Shown here in pieces: positions 7,576-8,551 of a DNA stretch of 8,551 nt (within the stretch, counting starts at the first letter, position 1; every line of letters begins with the position of its first letter). The stretch lies in the NCBI GenBank assembly GCA_002393895.1, contig DGUE01000066.1, positions 1-8,551 on the forward strand, given 5' to 3'. A model generated the notes under the pieces. It ran no database searches, had not been told where the DNA came from, and saw only the letters and a list, made by a program, of their open reading frames with translations. Origin of the DNA: Bacteroidales bacterium UBA4318. Lineage in GTDB: Bacteria; Bacteroidota; Bacteroidia; Bacteroidales; UBA932. The translations under genes and the position numbers were made by a program.

Positions 7576-8551
7576 AAAAGACACGCGTAAGATTCGCGCC
7601 CTCACCCACCGGGCCCCTACACATGGGAGGCGTGCGCACCGCATTGTATAACTATCTGTATGCCAAGCAGAACGGCGGGGACTTCATCCTCCGCATAGAG
7701 GATACCGATTCCAACCGCTTCGTGCCAGGGGCGGAGGCCTACATAATAGAGGCCCTGCGCTGGTGCGGCATCATCCCCGACGAAGGAGTCGATGCAGAAG
7801 GCCATGTGGTGGAAACTCCGTCGGAGAAGCATCCTCATGCACCGTACCGCCAAAGCCAGCGCCGCGGCATCTACCGCAAGTATGCCGAGCAGCTGGTGGC
7901 GAACGGATACGCCTACTACGCCTTCGATTCTGGTGAGGAGCTGGCAGCAAAACGCGCCGAGGCGGAAGCCGCAGGACAGACCTTCATCTATAACTACGAA
8001 AGCAGGAAGTCGCTGAAGAATTCCCTCACCCTGCCTGCAGCCGAGACTGAGCGGCTGCTCGCCGAGACCACCGACTGGACTGTGCGTTTCAAGATGCCGG
8101 AAGATGAAGTGGTGGAGATGGACGACCTGATCCGCGGGCACATCGAGGTGAACACCCGCACCCTGGACGACAAGGTGCTGTGGAAGCGTGCCGACGAACT
8201 GCCCACATACCATCTTGCCAATATCGTGGATGACCATCTGATGGAGATTACCGAGGTCATACGCGGAGAAGAGTGGCTGCCTTCGCTGCCGCTGCATTAT
8301 CTGCTCTACCGTGCTTTCGGTTGGACCGATTCCCAGCCACGCTTTGCGCATCTCTCGCTGCTGCTGAAGCCCGTTGGAAACGGCAAGCTCAGCAAGCGCG
8401 ACGGCGACAAACTCGGCTTCCCGGTGTTCCCCCTGCGTTGGGTGAACGAGGCCGGAGAGGTCACCCGCGGATATCGCGAGGACGGCTATTTCCCCGAAGC
8501 CTTCGTGAACATGCTGGCACTCCTTGGCTGGAACCCCGGCACCGAGCAGGA
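7572..8551 (+). CDS. gltX: Glutamate--tRNA ligase, N-terminal catalytic part (partial)
   Basis: The frame is open from ATG 7572 to the window end, giving 326 complete codons; the 3' end lies outside. The product is a class I aminoacyl-tRNA synthetase that charges tRNA-Glu with glutamate. The N-terminus [20 protein letters not shown] carries the HIGH-type motif as HMGG (17-20). Then come [10 protein letters not shown], which helps bind glutamate, [25 protein letters not shown], and the KMSKS-type motif KLSKR (272-276), followed by [19 protein letters not shown]. All these are typical of GluRS rather than GlnRS. The Rossmann core and its connecting insertion are present; the anticodon-binding domain should lie to the right. 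The start ATG shares two bases with the ftsZ TGA (ATGA), with an A-rich stretch and no clear Shine-Dalgarno site upstream, suggesting coupled translation. No frameshift or internal stop is seen. Its place directly after ftsZ is not the arrangement I know from well-studied Bacteroidales. Confidence 0.97.
   Translation, partial: MKKTRVRFAPSPTGPLHMGGVRTALYNYLYAKQNGGDFILRIEDTDSNRFVPGAEAYIIEALRWCGIIPDEGVDAEGHVVETPSEKHPHAPYRQSQRRGIYRKYAEQLVANGYAYYAFDSGEELAAKRAEAEAAGQTFIYNYESRKSLKNSLTLPAAETERLLAETTDWTVRFKMPEDEVVEMDDLIRGHIEVNTRTLDDKVLWKRADELPTYHLANIVDDHLMEITEVIRGEEWLPSLPLHYLLYRAFGWTDSQPRFAHLSLLLKPVGNGKLSKRDGDKLGFPVFPLRWVNEAGEVTRGYREDGYFPEAFVNMLALLGWNPGTEQ

Noticed and set aside
7617..8351. Minus-strand open frame of 244 codons opposite gltX
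   Set aside because: The + strand encodes an uninterrupted glutamyl-tRNA synthetase with its motifs in order, so the antisense frame is a shadow.
1..8551. Search for mobile elements, CRISPR arrays, tRNA or rRNA genes, inverted-repeat terminators and an undescribed system
   Set aside because: Every stretch is covered by recognised genes, with gaps of at most 12 nt. I saw no repeats beyond the short one in ftsA and no unexplained region.

Overview
This window is an ordinary-looking but well-ordered piece of a division and cell-wall (dcw) cluster. All genes lie on the + strand and the window is coding nearly end to end. The order is murD (3' end only), ftsW, murG, murC, ftsQ, ftsA, ftsZ, gltX (5' part only). 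The organism is most likely a member of the Bacteroidota, probably order Bacteroidales. The reasons are the family-typical wording of several proteins (DKGNDY in MurD, AEDHQTHNA in MurG, DIYPAREEPIPG in MurC), the direct murC-ftsQ junction without murB or ddl, and the lack of convincing Shine-Dalgarno sites in front of most genes. The DNA is fairly G+C rich and its codon use looks even across the window. I see no mobile element, RNA gene, CRISPR array or sign of recent transfer. The genus cannot be assigned from this window alone.

Layout. Positions 1-288 are the end of murD. ftsW follows after 4 nt (293-1669). murG overlaps the end of ftsW by 11 nt (1659-2783). murC begins 1 nt after murG (2785-4140). 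ftsQ overlaps murC by an ATGA (4137-4907). ftsA follows after 12 nt (4920-6332). ftsZ begins 1 nt after ftsA and has the only strong Shine-Dalgarno-like site (6334-7575). gltX overlaps ftsZ by another ATGA and runs off the right edge (7572-8551). No gap is longer than 12 nt, so there is no room for a conventional intergenic promoter or terminator, and all eight genes are probably carried on one long transcript.

Function. MurD and MurC are cytoplasmic ligases that build the peptide stem of the peptidoglycan precursor. MurG completes lipid II at the inner face of the membrane. FtsW is the SEDS glycosyltransferase that polymerises lipid II at the septum. FtsQ is a membrane-anchored divisome connector, FtsA ties the ring to the membrane, and FtsZ forms the ring. 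gltX, a glutamyl-tRNA synthetase, is the only gene outside this theme.

I found no undescribed system. The points most worth a second look are unusual residues in signature motifs of FtsW and FtsA, the divergent C-terminal peptide of FtsZ, the translational overlap of gltX with ftsZ, and the isolated strong ribosome site before ftsZ.
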